Below, one piece after another: positions 40,469 to 49,449 of a DNA stretch of 64,000 bases. The stretch spans positions 434,001-498,000 of the forward strand of contig NZ_VFOX01000001.1 of the NCBI RefSeq assembly GCF_006716345.1, in the 5' to 3' direction. Under the pieces are notes generated by a model. That model did not search any database. It worked only from the letters and a program-made list of their open reading frames with translations, and had not been told where the DNA came from. The DNA comes from Microbacterium saperdae (lineage in GTDB: Bacteria; Actinomycetota; Actinomycetes; Actinomycetales; Microbacteriaceae). Numbering within the stretch: position 1 is the first letter of the stretch; every line of letters begins with the position of its first letter. The position numbers and the translations under genes were made by a program.

Positions 40469-42040
40469 ATGAGCGGTATGAAGAACGCCGAGGAGTTCCT
40501 GGAGCAGGTCGTCAGCGACCTGAAACAGGTGCTCGGCGCGTACTCCTTCGAAACGCTGTCCGACGACGCCAAGATGCAGTTGCTGCGGCTCGTGGGAGAG
40601 GTGCAACGCACGGCCGATGCCATCGCGGTAGAGACCGTGGCCTCGGTGCCCGCTCGGTCGGCGGGGGCGGGTGATCCGGCGTTCTGCGGCTTGTTCGGAT
40701 GCCGCACGATGCAGGAGCTTCTGCAGCGAGTGCTGCAGGTCGACGCAGCCGGCGCGACCCGTGTGATCCAGGCCTCGAAGGCGATCCGCCGTGAGATCAG
40801 CATCTCGTCGGGCGGGATGCAGCCCGCGCGCTGGCCCGCCTTGAGAGAGGCACTACTCGACGGCTCGATCGGTATCGCCGGCTTGCTCGCGGCGACCGGG
40901 CCTATCGAGAAGGCAAAGGGCCGGATCCCGGATGAGGCACGGCGGCACGCGGATGCGCAGCTCGCTCGATTGGCGCGCGGCGTCGACGTTGCCGACGATG
41001 AGGGCGAGGCGGGCGGTGCTGTGGAATCTGCTGATGCCGCACCGGTGGTGACGCCGGAGGACCTCCGAGTGTTCGCCCGCGTGATCCTGACGTATCTCGA
41101 CCCGGATGGGGCGGAGCCGGCGGAGGAGATCGCGATGCGCGGCCGTGGAGTGATTCTCGGGCGGGTGAGGAACGGGCTCATCCCGATCCATGGGGACTTG
41201 TTGCCGGAGACGGCGGGGCAGTTGCAGCGCATCTGGGATGCGTATCTGAACCCGAAGGTGGACGGGTCCCCGGTACTGGGGGTGCGGTTCGTGCTGTCCG
41301 AAGAGGGTGAGGGGTGTGACACCCGACAGGGGCAGGGTTCCCCGGATGCCCACGACGCCCGTGACGCGCAGGACCAGGCGGATCGGGATGGTGGTGTGTT
41401 GCCGTCGGGGGATCCGGGTGGGCAGGTTGACCCGCGGTCGCGTGCGCAGAAGCAGCATGATGCGTTCGCGGCGATGCTCGGGATCGCGGCCCGGCATGAG
41501 GAGATGCCGAAACTGGGTGGGGCGGCGCCGACGCTGATCGTGTCCGTCGCGGCGCAGGACTATGCGACCGGGCGCGGGTGGGCGCACATCGACGGGATCG
41601 ACACTCCCACCACGATCGCCGCCGCCCGCCACACCGCCTGCGGCGGGACGATCCAACGGGTGCTGTTCGACCCCGAAGGCCGCATCATCGGCATCGGGAA
41701 CACCGACCGCATCTTCACCACCCACCAACGCCGTGCGATCACCCTCCGCGACACGGAGTGCCTGATCCCGGGATGTCACGTCCCCGCAGCCTGGTGCGAG
41801 ATCCACCACGTGCAGGAACACTCCCGCGGCGGGCCGACGCATACCGACAACGGCGTCACCCTGTGCTGGCACCACCACCGCACCCTGGAAACCTCGGGGT
41901 GGGAGATCCGCATGGACAACGGCACGCCCACCGTCCGCGGACCCGCGTGGTGGGACCCCGCACGACGCTGGCGCACACCACGACCACCGCTCCCCGGGTC
42001 GGCTGCCGTCGGGCGCAGGCGGGACGTGCAGCGGGTGTGA
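40469..42040 (+). CDS. DUF222 / HNH-endonuclease protein, 523 aa
   Basis: N-terminal DUF222 (13E12-repeat) helical domain, a variable Asp/Gly-rich linker (about residues 285-320: CDTRQGQGSPDAHDARDAQDQ) and a C-terminal HNH nuclease motif: DTECLIPGCHVPAAWCEIHHVQEHSRGGPTHTDNGVTLCWHHHRTLE, with the zinc CxxxxC and catalytic histidines present. The family is abundant and variable in actinobacteria and its natural role is unclear; mobility or defence has been suggested. ATG 40469 has only a weak ribosome site; Met4 is an alternative. A 15-bp tandem repeat starts at the stop codon. Confidence 0.88.
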   Translation: MSGMKNAEEFLEQVVSDLKQVLGAYSFETLSDDAKMQLLRLVGEVQRTADAIAVETVASVPARSAGAGDPAFCGLFGCRTMQELLQRVLQVDAAGATRVIQASKAIRREISISSGGMQPARWPALREALLDGSIGIAGLLAATGPIEKAKGRIPDEARRHADAQLARLARGVDVADDEGEAGGAVESADAAPVVTPEDLRVFARVILTYLDPDGAEPAEEIAMRGRGVILGRVRNGLIPIHGDLLPETAGQLQRIWDAYLNPKVDGSPVLGVRFVLSEEGEGCDTRQGQGSPDAHDARDAQDQADRDGGVLPSGDPGGQVDPRSRAQKQHDAFAAMLGIAARHEEMPKLGGAAPTLIVSVAAQDYATGRGWAHIDGIDTPTTIAAARHTACGGTIQRVLFDPEGRIIGIGNTDRIFTTHQRRAITLRDTECLIPGCHVPAAWCEIHHVQEHSRGGPTHTDNGVTLCWHHHRTLETSGWEIRMDNGTPTVRGPAWWDPARRWRTPRPPLPGSAAVGRRRDVQRV

Positions 42041-42076
42041 GCGCAGTGCATGTGAGTGCAGTGCATGTGAGTGCAG
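42037..42076. repeat. 15-bp tandem repeat after the HNH gene
   Basis: GTGAGTGCAGTGCAT-type units occur at 42037-42051 (one mismatch), 42052-42066 and in part from 42067. They overlap the HNH stop codon and lead into a 200-bp low-complexity GTGCAG-rich stretch without a gene. Confidence 0.8.
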
Positions 42077-42251
42077 AGCTGAAAGCTCGGCGGGTGCGAG
42101 TGGAGCGCGCGTGCAGGGGATCTGAATGCAGCAGTGCACGTGCAGTGGATCTGAACGCAGAGGCGCTGCGTGCAGGAGCGCGACGTCCAGGGGTGGCACA
42201 TGCGGCCCCGCCAGCGAGGTCCTCGCGTGAGTGGGGGAGTGGTTCGTTGTG

Positions 42252-42743
42252 TCAGAAGATGCTGATCACCAGGTGGTGACCCTCATCGGCTGCTCTGCGG
42301 TGCACGGACGCCACGGCGTCCCACGCATCGGTGAGCTCACGGCGAAGGATCTCGGGGTCGTCGTCCCAGATGTTCGGATAGATTCCGGCCTTCGCGAACG
42401 CCGTGAAGTCGGCGGCACCGATCACCTCGTCGCGATCCAGCGAATCCAGCGCCTCGATGATCGTCTGCAGCTCGTCGTTCTCGGTGCAACCCACGAAGTC
42501 CTCGCCGCCGAAGACATGCACGCCCACGACCGACTCGCTCAGGGGATCATCATCGCGCGGGGAAGCGGCCGAGACACCGGTCAGCAGGAAGTGCAGGCCG
42601 TCCCACATCTTGTCGAGATAGACCGTGGGAGAGCCGCCCGATTCGAGATCCTCCAGCGTCGACACGAGCACCTCGGGTGCCAACGACACCAGTCGGTCGA
42701 GCGTCAGTTCATCCACGAGTGTGTAGGCGGCGCGCATCCCCAT
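42252..42743 (-). CDS. DUF1877 (YfbM-like) protein, 163 aa
   Basis: A small acidic soluble protein starting MGMRAAYTLVDELTLDRL. TVYLDKMWDGLHFLLTGVSAASP, then LSESVVGVHVFGGEDFVGCTENDELQTIIEALDSLD and the C-terminal IWDDDPEILRRELTDAWDAV follow the DUF1877 pattern, including the LDKxWDGLHFLLTG signature. Function unknown; relatives are often found beside toxin-immunity or nuclease genes. Here it is convergent to a DUF222/HNH gene. No membrane segments. Confidence 0.88.
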   Translation of the reverse strand: MGMRAAYTLVDELTLDRLVSLAPEVLVSTLEDLESGGSPTVYLDKMWDGLHFLLTGVSAASPRDDDPLSESVVGVHVFGGEDFVGCTENDELQTIIEALDSLDRDEVIGAADFTAFAKAGIYPNIWDDDPEILRRELTDAWDAVASVHRRAADEGHHLVISIF

Positions 42744-42988
42744 CAGAGTCCCTCCGAATGCGTATCGAGTCCTTCGACTCTACGTCGAGGAGCCCACGCC
42801 GACGCGCCAGCTGTGGAGAAACGGCATCCGCGTACGACCGGAACGCCTCAAGCATGCCCAGCCGCTCACGCCCGTGCCCCGCCGACTTGCGCCGACGCCC
42901 GCCCGCTCACGCCCGCGCCCAGCCGCTCACGCCCGCGCCCAGCCGCCTCCCGCCCGCTCACGCTCACGCCCGACCGCATCGAGCGCGC
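42744..42988. other. Intergenic region with GC-rich tandem repeat
   Basis: Between the DUF1877 and GntR genes. It holds two perfect 20-bp units of GCTCACGCCCGCGCCCAGCC (42905-42924 and 42925-42944) with degenerate copies on both sides. No open frame with gene-like features is present. Confidence 0.7.
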
Positions 42989-43732
42989 CTACCCGCCCAC
43001 CGCGCGCATGTAGTGACCGTCGGTCGAGATGCCGGATGCGGCGACCGTGAACCGCACGACCTCGCTGAGGTACCGATCCTCAGACGCCTCGAAGATCCGT
43101 CCCTCCGCATCGCGGGAGGTGCGGCTGAGCCGCAGGATCGGCGTGCCCTGCGGCACGCGCAGCAGCGCAGCATCCTGGTCATCCGCCGCCACGGCGTCGA
43201 TCACGTGCTGCAGCCCCACGATCGGATGCCCCTGTGAGGCGAGGTGCTCGGTGATCGACACCTCGTCGAGATCGACCTCGAACAGCCGTCGCCCTGCAGC
43301 CTCGGTGTAGAACAGTCGCTCCAGCATCGTCGGCCGCCCGTCGAGCAACCGGAGGCGCACGACGCTCACGATCGTGTCATCCGCCTCCACGCCCAGTGCT
43401 GCCGCGTGGGCGCCCGCTCGGCGCAGGCTCAGCTCCTGTGTCTGCGCGCCGGGCGTGACGCCCAGATCCCGCGCCCACCGCGTGAACGGCACCGAGACGT
43501 CGACGGCCTGATTCGCCTTGCGGGCGACCACGCGCGCCGGGCGCCCACGACTCGTCTCTATGAGGCCCTCGCCGCGCAGGGCGGCCAGGGCGTTGCGGAT
43601 CGGCCCCCGCGATGTGCTCCACCGCGCGGCGAGCTCCGCCTCGGTCGGCACGTCGTCTCCAGGGCGCAAAGCGCCGGCGGCGATCTGCGCGCGCAGCTCC
43701 TCGGCGATCTGGGTGTACACAGCTTCGGTCAC
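42989..43732 (-). CDS. GntR-family regulator with UTRA domain, likely phosphonate-operon regulator, 247 aa
   Basis: Winged HTH VYTQIAEELRAQIAAGALRPGDDVPTEAELAARWSTSRGPIRNALAALRGEGLIETSRGRPARVV and a C-terminal UTRA effector domain (VSVVRLRLLDGRPTMLERLFYTEAAGRRLF, then VPQGTPILRLSRTSRDAEGRIFEASEDRYLSEVVRFTV). It begins with GTG 43732. UTRA regulators of the PhnF group control phosphonate uptake. It is divergent from the phosphonate operon, with two direct ATAGGTAYATT motifs in the shared region, which suggests repression relieved by a phosphonate or its breakdown product. Confidence 0.92.
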   Translation of the reverse strand: MTEAVYTQIAEELRAQIAAGALRPGDDVPTEAELAARWSTSRGPIRNALAALRGEGLIETSRGRPARVVARKANQAVDVSVPFTRWARDLGVTPGAQTQELSLRRAGAHAAALGVEADDTIVSVVRLRLLDGRPTMLERLFYTEAAGRRLFEVDLDEVSITEHLASQGHPIVGLQHVIDAVAADDQDAALLRVPQGTPILRLSRTSRDAEGRIFEASEDRYLSEVVRFTVAASGISTDGHYMRAVGG

Positions 43733-43841
43733 ATAGGTACATTACTTGACCATGTCCGCGCGCCCGCCGGCATTCGTGCAGAGTTCACCCAGGGAAATGC
43801 TCGGTGAACGCGGACTGAACTCTTCCGAGATAGGTATATTT
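43733..43841. promoter_or_regulatory. Paired ATAGGTAYATT motifs between GntR and phnD
   Basis: ATAGGTACATTA (43733-43744) overlaps the GntR start region and ATAGGTATATTT (43830-43841) lies upstream of phnD. Same orientation, one base different in the core, in AT-rich patches. Candidate GntR operators for auto- and operon control. Confidence 0.55.
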
Positions 43842-43902
43842 CTCTGCGCTCGGGCTGAGAGAGTCTTCCGTGGATCACCCCTCCCACCCCTGAAAGGTCC
43901 TC

Positions 43903-44832
43903 ATGAAGCTTCGTGCTCTCCCCGCCCTCGTCGGTGTCGCGGCACTCGCGCTCGGTCTCGCCGCCTGCTCCGGTTCGGCCGAGGCGACCGGCACCCCCGG
44001 CGCTGACGAGACGTCTGCCGGCAGCGGATTCGCCGTCGACGAGAACACTCTCGTCTTCGGTGTCGTGCCCGACTCGGTCGACACCGAGACCAACTACCAG
44101 CCGCTCATGGACTACATCGCCGAGATCACCGGCAAGACCGTCGATTACCACGAGTCCACGGACTACGCCGCGCTGATCGAGGCCGCCGTCGCCGGCAAGG
44201 TCGACGTCGCCTCGTTCTCCGGCTTCACCTACGTGACCGCCACCAACAACGGCGCCAAGCTCACCCCGATCTCCTCGATCGTCACGGAGGAGGGTCAGGA
44301 GCCCGGGTACTTCTCGCAGGCGATCGTCCCGGTCGACAGTGACATCTCGAGCATCGACGACTTCAAGGGCAAGAAGGTCTGCTTCGTCGACCCGTCGTCG
44401 ACCTCGGGCTACCTGTTCCCGTCGTACAACCTGCTCGAGGCGGGCATCGACCCCAAGACCGATATCACCCCGGTCTTCGCGGGCAAGCACGACGTGAGCG
44501 TGCAGAAGGTCGGCGAAGGCGTCGAGTGCGAGGTCGGCTTCGCGGAGGACTCCGAGGTCGAGAAGTCCGACAAGGTGAAGGTCATCGCCGAGACGATGGT
44601 CCCCGGTGCACCGCTGGTCTACTCGTCGACCCTTCCGGATGACGTCTCGAAGAAGCTCATCGACGGTCTGTCCGAGATCACGATCGACGACATCATCGCC
44701 GCCGGCATCGACGGTGCGGACACCGACGCCTTCCGCAGCGTCTTCTACGCCACGAAGCCCGTGGATGACGCGTACTACGACCTGATCCGCGACATCTGCA
44801 AGGAAACCGAAGCGGAGCAGTGCAAGGCCTGA
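43903..44832 (+). CDS. phnD: Phosphonate/phosphate-ester-binding lipoprotein PhnD, 309 aa
   Basis: Lipoprotein signal with lipobox LAAC (GVAALALGLAACSGSAEA). The mature protein is a PhnD/PtxB-type binding protein: LVFGVVPDSVDTETNYQPLMDYIAEITGKTVDYHESTDYAALIEAAVAGKVDVASFSGFTYV and FKGKKVCFVDPSSTSGYLFPSYNLLEAG. It presents a phosphonate to the PhnCE transporter. GAAAGGTCC precedes ATG 43903. A palindromic element separates it from phnC, which may let the binding protein be expressed above the membrane components. Confidence 0.93.
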   Translation: MKLRALPALVGVAALALGLAACSGSAEATGTPGADETSAGSGFAVDENTLVFGVVPDSVDTETNYQPLMDYIAEITGKTVDYHESTDYAALIEAAVAGKVDVASFSGFTYVTATNNGAKLTPISSIVTEEGQEPGYFSQAIVPVDSDISSIDDFKGKKVCFVDPSSTSGYLFPSYNLLEAGIDPKTDITPVFAGKHDVSVQKVGEGVECEVGFAEDSEVEKSDKVKVIAETMVPGAPLVYSSTLPDDVSKKLIDGLSEITIDDIIAAGIDGADTDAFRSVFYATKPVDDAYYDLIRDICKETEAEQCKA

Positions 44833-44850
44833 CCGCCTGACCGCCCGTCG

Positions 44851-44925
44851 CGCCCTTCGTCTCGCTGCGCTCGCTCAGGAACCGGGAACCTCCGGCCCTG
44901 GGCGGGTGCGGCGGGACGAAGGGCG
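44851..44925. repeat. Palindromic intergenic element between phnD and phnC
   Basis: CGCCCTTCGTC (44851-44861) and GACGAAGGGCG (44915-44925) are perfect 11-bp arms of a 75-bp element. The left half continues CTCGCTGCGCTCGCTCAGGA, a sequence type common in palindromic repeats of related actinobacteria. Confidence 0.75.
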
Positions 44926-44972
44926 ACACCCACATCCACGACCCCGATATCGACATGCAGGAGCCCCGCGCC

Positions 44973-45851
44973 ATGACCGCCCCCGCCACGACCGGCCCCG
45001 CCCCCGACGCCCTCATCCGCCTGTCCGGTGTGACGAAGACCTTCGGGTCGACCACCGCGCTGAAGGATGCCTCCCTCCAGGTCTCGCGCGGCGAGATCGT
45101 CGTGCTGCTCGGACTCTCCGGGTCCGGCAAGTCGACGCTGCTGCGGCACCTCGACGGCCTCGAGATCCCCACCTCCGGCGACGTCGAGGTTCTCGGCGCT
45201 GCGGTGCCGAGTCTGCGCGGCAAGGCGCTGCGCGCGCTGCGCAGCCGGGTGGGCTTCATCTTCCAGCAGTTCGAGCTGGTGCCTTCGCTCACGGTCCTCG
45301 AGAACGTGCTCACCGGATCCCTCTCACGCGTGCGCGGACCGCGCCTCGGACTGTGGGGGTACGCCAAGACCGCCAAGATCCAGGCTCTCGAGCACCTCGA
45401 TCGGGTCGGCCTCCTCGACCGTGCGTACCAGCGCAGCGACACGCTCTCGGGCGGACAGCAGCAGCGCGTGGCCATCGCGCGCGCCCTCATGCAGAAGCCC
45501 GACATCCTGCTCGCCGACGAGCCGGTCGCGTCCCTCGACCCGGAATCCAGTGACCAGGTCATGGCGCTGATCCGCGAGATCGCCGCCGACGAGGGCCTCA
45601 CGGTCGTCTGCAGCCTGCACCAGGTCGATCTGGCGATCAACTGGGCCGATCGCATCGTCGGCCTGCGCCATGGCGAGATCGTGCTCGACACCCCCACGAC
45701 CGACCTCACCAAGTCCGAGGTCATGGAGATCTACGGCCGCGTCGCCACCACGACGGCCGAGCTCAGGGCCGTGCAGGTGGAGCTGACGGATGCCGCGATC
45801 GATGCGGCATCGGCCGCGACGGATGCGCCGGCGAAGGCGCCCGTCGCATGA
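44973..45851 (+). CDS. phnC: Phosphonate ABC transporter ATPase PhnC, 292 aa
   Basis: ATPase with Walker A GLSGSGKSTLLRHLDGLE, Q-loop FIFQQFELVP, signature LSGGQQQRVAIARAL, Walker B ILLADEPVASLDP and H-loop VVCSLHQVDLAI. The insert SLSRVRGPRLGLWGYAKT is typical of PhnC. ATG 44973 has AGGAG ten bases upstream; ATG 44955 has none, so the shorter form is chosen. A C-terminal Ala/Asp-rich tail extends past the ATPase fold. Its stop overlaps the permease start (ATGA). Confidence 0.93.
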   Translation: MTAPATTGPAPDALIRLSGVTKTFGSTTALKDASLQVSRGEIVVLLGLSGSGKSTLLRHLDGLEIPTSGDVEVLGAAVPSLRGKALRALRSRVGFIFQQFELVPSLTVLENVLTGSLSRVRGPRLGLWGYAKTAKIQALEHLDRVGLLDRAYQRSDTLSGGQQQRVAIARALMQKPDILLADEPVASLDPESSDQVMALIREIAADEGLTVVCSLHQVDLAINWADRIVGLRHGEIVLDTPTTDLTKSEVMEIYGRVATTTAELRAVQVELTDAAIDAASAATDAPAKAPVA

Positions 45852-47581
45852 CCCTGCTCGCTGCGCGCGCGGCGACTCCGGGCGGTCCGGCATCGCCCGT
45901 CTCCGAACGCGCTCCGAAAGCCCCGATCTCTCCGGAGCGGATCGCCGCCTCGCTGACGCTGCTCGCCCTCGTGGTGCTCGGCGTGCTCGCGGTGAACGAG
46001 GTCGGCATCTCGATCCCCGCGATGGTGCAGAGCTGGGGCAACGCCGAGAACTTCCTGGCGCGCGTCGGCGGACTCTCGTTCCCGGAACCGGGCGATCTCG
46101 TCTGGCTGATCGCACTGACCGTCGGCCTCGTGCTGGTCGGCACCCTGCTGGCCGCCGTGCTCTCCGTCCCGATCGCCTACCTCGCCGCCTCCAACACGAC
46201 GCCGGGCAACGGATGGCGGGCCGCGGCGCGTTTCATCGGCGTGCTCACCCGCGCGCTGCCCGATGTGGTGCTCGCGATGGCGTTCGTGCTGATGTTCTCC
46301 CTGGGCACGCTGCCGGGAATCCTCGCGATCGGCATCCACTCGATCGGCATGATCTCGAAGATGTTCGCGGATGCGATCGAGCAGATCGACGAAGGTCCCC
46401 GCCTGGCGATCCGCGCCGCAGGCGGTTCGAAGATGCAGGAGTTCAGCGCCGGCATCCTGCCGCAGGTGCTGCCGAGCTGGGTCGCCACGGCGCTGCACCG
46501 CAATGACATCAACCTGCGGGGCAGCGTCGTGCTCGGCTACGTCGGCGTCGCGGGCCTGGGGCTCGAGATGTCGTACGCCTTCAAGGCGCTCAACTACGGC
46601 AAGGGCCTCGGCATCGCGCTGGTCATCTTCCTGCTGTGTGTCGCGATGGAGATCATCTCCAGCCTGGTCCGCGGGGCGATGCTCGGCCAGGAGCGCCAGA
46701 CCCGTTCCTGGATCGACCGACTCCTCCACCCGCGTCTCGGCGCGACGACGACGGCGGCATCCACCGGCCGTCCCGCGTGGGCGGCGAACCCGCGCACGGC
46801 GGTGCGTCGGCCCTGGACGCCGGAGCGCGCGCGGAACACCATCGCGGGAGTCCTGGCCGTCCTTGTCGTGCTCGGCAGCGTGATCGTCAGCGACATCAAC
46901 TGGCTCGACTTCGTCACGTTCTGGGCGAAGCTGCCCGAGGTCGCGGCGAAGTTCTGGCCGCCGTCCTTCGGCAACTACGACGCCTCCGCCATGATCGACG
47001 CGATGCGCGACACCGTGGCGATCGCGCTCGCCGCGACCGTGCTGACGCTGCTGCCCTCGCTCGTGCTGGGGTCGCTCGCCGCCCGCAACGTCGCCCCGGG
47101 GGCGGGTGTGCGCGGCACCGCGCGTTTCCTGCTCGTGGGCATCCGCGGCATCCCCGAGCTGATCCTCGCGATCGTGCTGGTCGTGATCACGGGACTCGGC
47201 CCGCAGGCCGGTGTGATCGCGCTCGCGATCGGCGGCATCGGTCTGCTCGGCAAGCTGATCGCCGACTCGTTCGAAGAGGTCGATCGCGGCCCCGAGCGCG
47301 CGCTGCGTGCGGTCGGCGCCACCCGGCTGCAGACGTACACCTCTGCCACGGTGCCCCAGGGGATGCAGGCGTTGATCGGGCACAGCTTCTACATGCTCGA
47401 CACCAACATCCGCGCCGCGACCATCCTCGGCATCGTCGGAGGCGGTGGGGTGGGCTACTACCTGCTCAATGCCAGTCAGGGGTCGCGCTACGAGACCGTG
47501 ACGGCGATCGTGCTGATGATCCTGGTCACCGTGCTGGTGGTCGAAGGACTCGCGATGTGGATGCGGAAGGTGTTCCGATGA
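45848..47581 (+). CDS. phnE: Fused double phosphonate permease PhnE-PhnE, 577 aa
   Basis: Two complete PhnE-type permease modules in one chain. The first (residues about 30-285) has the coupling loop FADAIEQIDEGPRLAIRAAGGSKMQEFSAGILPQVLPSW; the second (about 330-570) has IADSFEEVDRGPERALRAVGATRLQTYTSATVPQGMQAL. A hydrophilic linker near residues 285-325 joins them. In most bacteria PhnE is a homodimer or two separate genes. This single chain would supply the whole membrane channel for PhnC and PhnD. It overlaps the genes on both sides by four bases. Confidence 0.93.
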   Translation: MTLLAARAATPGGPASPVSERAPKAPISPERIAASLTLLALVVLGVLAVNEVGISIPAMVQSWGNAENFLARVGGLSFPEPGDLVWLIALTVGLVLVGTLLAAVLSVPIAYLAASNTTPGNGWRAAARFIGVLTRALPDVVLAMAFVLMFSLGTLPGILAIGIHSIGMISKMFADAIEQIDEGPRLAIRAAGGSKMQEFSAGILPQVLPSWVATALHRNDINLRGSVVLGYVGVAGLGLEMSYAFKALNYGKGLGIALVIFLLCVAMEIISSLVRGAMLGQERQTRSWIDRLLHPRLGATTTAASTGRPAWAANPRTAVRRPWTPERARNTIAGVLAVLVVLGSVIVSDINWLDFVTFWAKLPEVAAKFWPPSFGNYDASAMIDAMRDTVAIALAATVLTLLPSLVLGSLAARNVAPGAGVRGTARFLLVGIRGIPELILAIVLVVITGLGPQAGVIALAIGGIGLLGKLIADSFEEVDRGPERALRAVGATRLQTYTSATVPQGMQALIGHSFYMLDTNIRAATILGIVGGGGVGYYLLNASQGSRYETVTAIVLMILVTVLVVEGLAMWMRKVFR

Positions 47582-48735
47582 ACGGTCGGGCGATGACTCC
47601 CGGGAACAGCGGTGCGGATGTCGTGGTCGTCGGCTCCGGCATCGTCGGACTCGGCGCCGCCTATGCCGCGGCACGGCGCGGTCTGCGCGTGCTCGTGGTC
47701 GACCGCACCGAATCACCGGTGGGGGCGACGATCCGCAACTTCGGTCACCTCTGCATCGGCGCGCAGAGCGGGGAGGCGCGTCGCTACGCGGATGCATCGC
47801 GCGACCTGTGGCTGCGCCTGTCCCGCGACGCCGGATTCTGGCTGCGGGAGTCGGGCACCCTCGTCGCGGCGCGCAACGACGAGGAGATCGCGGTGCTCGC
47901 CGCTGCCGCGAACGATGACGACGGCATCCGGATGCTCGAGGCGGAGGAACTCCTGCGCTATGCGCCGCTGCGCCCCGGCGCGATCCTCGGCGGCGCGCAC
48001 ATCGAGACCGATCTGCAGACCGACCCGCGCGCGGCGGCCGAGGCGATCGTCCGCCACCTGGCCGCCCTCGGGGTGGAGTTCCGGTTCCGCACCGCGGTGA
48101 CCGGGCTCGGCGCCGGGCGCGTCGACACGAGCCGGGGCGCGATCACCGCCGGGCACGTGGTCGTCGCCGTGAACCACGACCTCGACCAGCTGCTGCCCGA
48201 GGTCGCCGAGCGGAACGGCATCGTCCGCTGTGCTCTCGACATGATGCGCGCGGCCGTGTCGGTGCCGCGTCCGCTCGCGGCGCCGCTCCTGACCGGGTGG
48301 TCGCTCGTGCGGTACGGCCGGTTCGCGGGGACTCCGCAGGCGGATCGGCTCCGCGAACGCCTGCACGCCGAACGCCCGGACCTCGCGGCGCTCGACCTGA
48401 ACCAGATGTACACGCAGCTGCCCGACGGCACGCTGATCATCGGCGACTCGCACGCCTCGGCCGTGCAGCCTGCGCCGTTCCAGCCCGAGGTCGCGTTCTC
48501 GGCGTTCCTCGCCGAGGCCGAAGCGCTGTTCGACATGCCGGCGCCGCGTGTGGTGGAGCGCTGGCAGGGCGTCTACGCCAAGGGGCCGACCGAGTTCCTG
48601 ATCGAACGCGGCGACCAGGGAGCACTCGTGCTCGCTGCGACGACCGGCATCGGCATGACCACGGGTCTGGGGCTCGCTGAAGAGAATCTCGCCGCCGCCT
48701 TCGGGTGGGCACCCGCAATGGAAGGAACATCATGA
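47578..48735 (+). CDS. Phosphonate-operon FAD-dependent oxidoreductase (TIGR03364-like), 385 aa
   Basis: DAO-type flavoprotein with dinucleotide motif VVVVGSGIVGLGAAYAAARRG and the family-typical VGATIRNFGHLCIGAQSGEARRYADASRDLWLRL. C-terminal GALVLAATTGIGMTTGLGLAEE contacts FAD. Relatives sit in aminoethylphosphonate gene clusters and are thought to oxidise the amine or N-methylamine of the phosphonate to phosphonoacetaldehyde. The next gene encodes a phosphonatase-like HAD protein that could cleave that aldehyde. Coupled to phnE (ATGA) and to the HAD gene (ATGA). Substrate is inferred. Confidence 0.9.
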   Translation: MNGRAMTPGNSGADVVVVGSGIVGLGAAYAAARRGLRVLVVDRTESPVGATIRNFGHLCIGAQSGEARRYADASRDLWLRLSRDAGFWLRESGTLVAARNDEEIAVLAAAANDDDGIRMLEAEELLRYAPLRPGAILGGAHIETDLQTDPRAAAEAIVRHLAALGVEFRFRTAVTGLGAGRVDTSRGAITAGHVVVAVNHDLDQLLPEVAERNGIVRCALDMMRAAVSVPRPLAAPLLTGWSLVRYGRFAGTPQADRLRERLHAERPDLAALDLNQMYTQLPDGTLIIGDSHASAVQPAPFQPEVAFSAFLAEAEALFDMPAPRVVERWQGVYAKGPTEFLIERGDQGALVLAATTGIGMTTGLGLAEENLAAAFGWAPAMEGTS

Positions 48736-49436
48736 CCACTCCTCTCGAACTCGTCGTCCTCGACATGGCCGGAACCACAGTGCTCGACGACGGCGTCGTC
48801 GAGCAGGCGTTCCAACGTGCAGCCGAACGCACCGGCGTCGCCGACCGGATGCCGTGGGCCGAGGCCCTCGACTACGTGCGGGTGACGATGGGGCAATCGA
48901 AGCTCGACGTCTTCACGCACCTCGCCGCGGGAGACGTCGCCGCCGCGCGCGCCACCGCCGCCTTCGAGGGTGCCTACGCCGAGATCCTCGAGGAGCAGGG
49001 GGTCACCGAGATCCCGGGCGCCGCGGATGCGATCCGATCGCTCAAGGATGCGGGACTGCGGGTGGTGCTGACCACCGGTTTCGCCCCCGTCACGCGGGAC
49101 GCACTGCTCGACGGCCTCGGCTGGCACGGCCTGGTCGACCTCGCCCTCTCGCCCGTGGATGCGGGGCGCGGACGTCCCGCTCCCGACCTGGTGCTCACGG
49201 CGCTGCTGCGTACGCAGACCTCCTCCGTCGCGGCGGTGGCCGTGGCGGGCGACACCGTGAGCGATGTCGAATCCGGGCGCCGGGCCGGAGCGGGTTTCGT
49301 CGCGGGTGTGCTCACGGGCGCGCACGACCGCGGGGCGCTCGACGCCGCGGGCGCGGATGCGGTGCTGCGCGATGTCACCGGACTCCGCGGAGCGCTCGCC
49401 GAGCGCGGTCTGCTGCCCCTCGTCGCGACCTCGTGA
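48732..49436 (+). CDS. Phosphonatase-like HAD hydrolase (PhnX-related, TIGR03351-like), 234 aa
   Basis: HAD-superfamily C-P hydrolase. The nucleophile Asp11 is in VVLDMAGTTVLDDGVV. The cap-domain lysine that forms the Schiff base in phosphonatases aligns with Lys57 in VTMGQSKLDVF. Motif II/III regions are VVLTTGFAPVTRD and AVAGDTVSDVESGRRAGAGFVAGVLTGAH. It would hydrolyse phosphonoacetaldehyde, or a close analogue, to an aldehyde and phosphate in the cytosol. GAAGGA precedes ATG 48732, inside the previous stop. It is preceded by an oxidase and followed by an alcohol dehydrogenase. Confidence 0.9.
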   Translation: MTTPLELVVLDMAGTTVLDDGVVEQAFQRAAERTGVADRMPWAEALDYVRVTMGQSKLDVFTHLAAGDVAAARATAAFEGAYAEILEEQGVTEIPGAADAIRSLKDAGLRVVLTTGFAPVTRDALLDGLGWHGLVDLALSPVDAGRGRPAPDLVLTALLRTQTSSVAAVAVAGDTVSDVESGRRAGAGFVAGVLTGAHDRGALDAAGADAVLRDVTGLRGALAERGLLPLVATS

Positions 49437-49449
49437 GCGGGAGCACCCC

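Noticed and set aside
42841..42988. GC-rich repeats resembling a CRISPR array
   Set aside because: Units are direct 20-bp repeats placed head to tail without spacers, so this is a tandem repeat.
43850..43902. TPP-riboswitch-like string GGGCTGAGAGAG before phnD
   Set aside because: The remaining conserved TPP elements (the CTGGATAAT-like part and proper spacing) are missing, and the gene is a phosphonate-binding protein.
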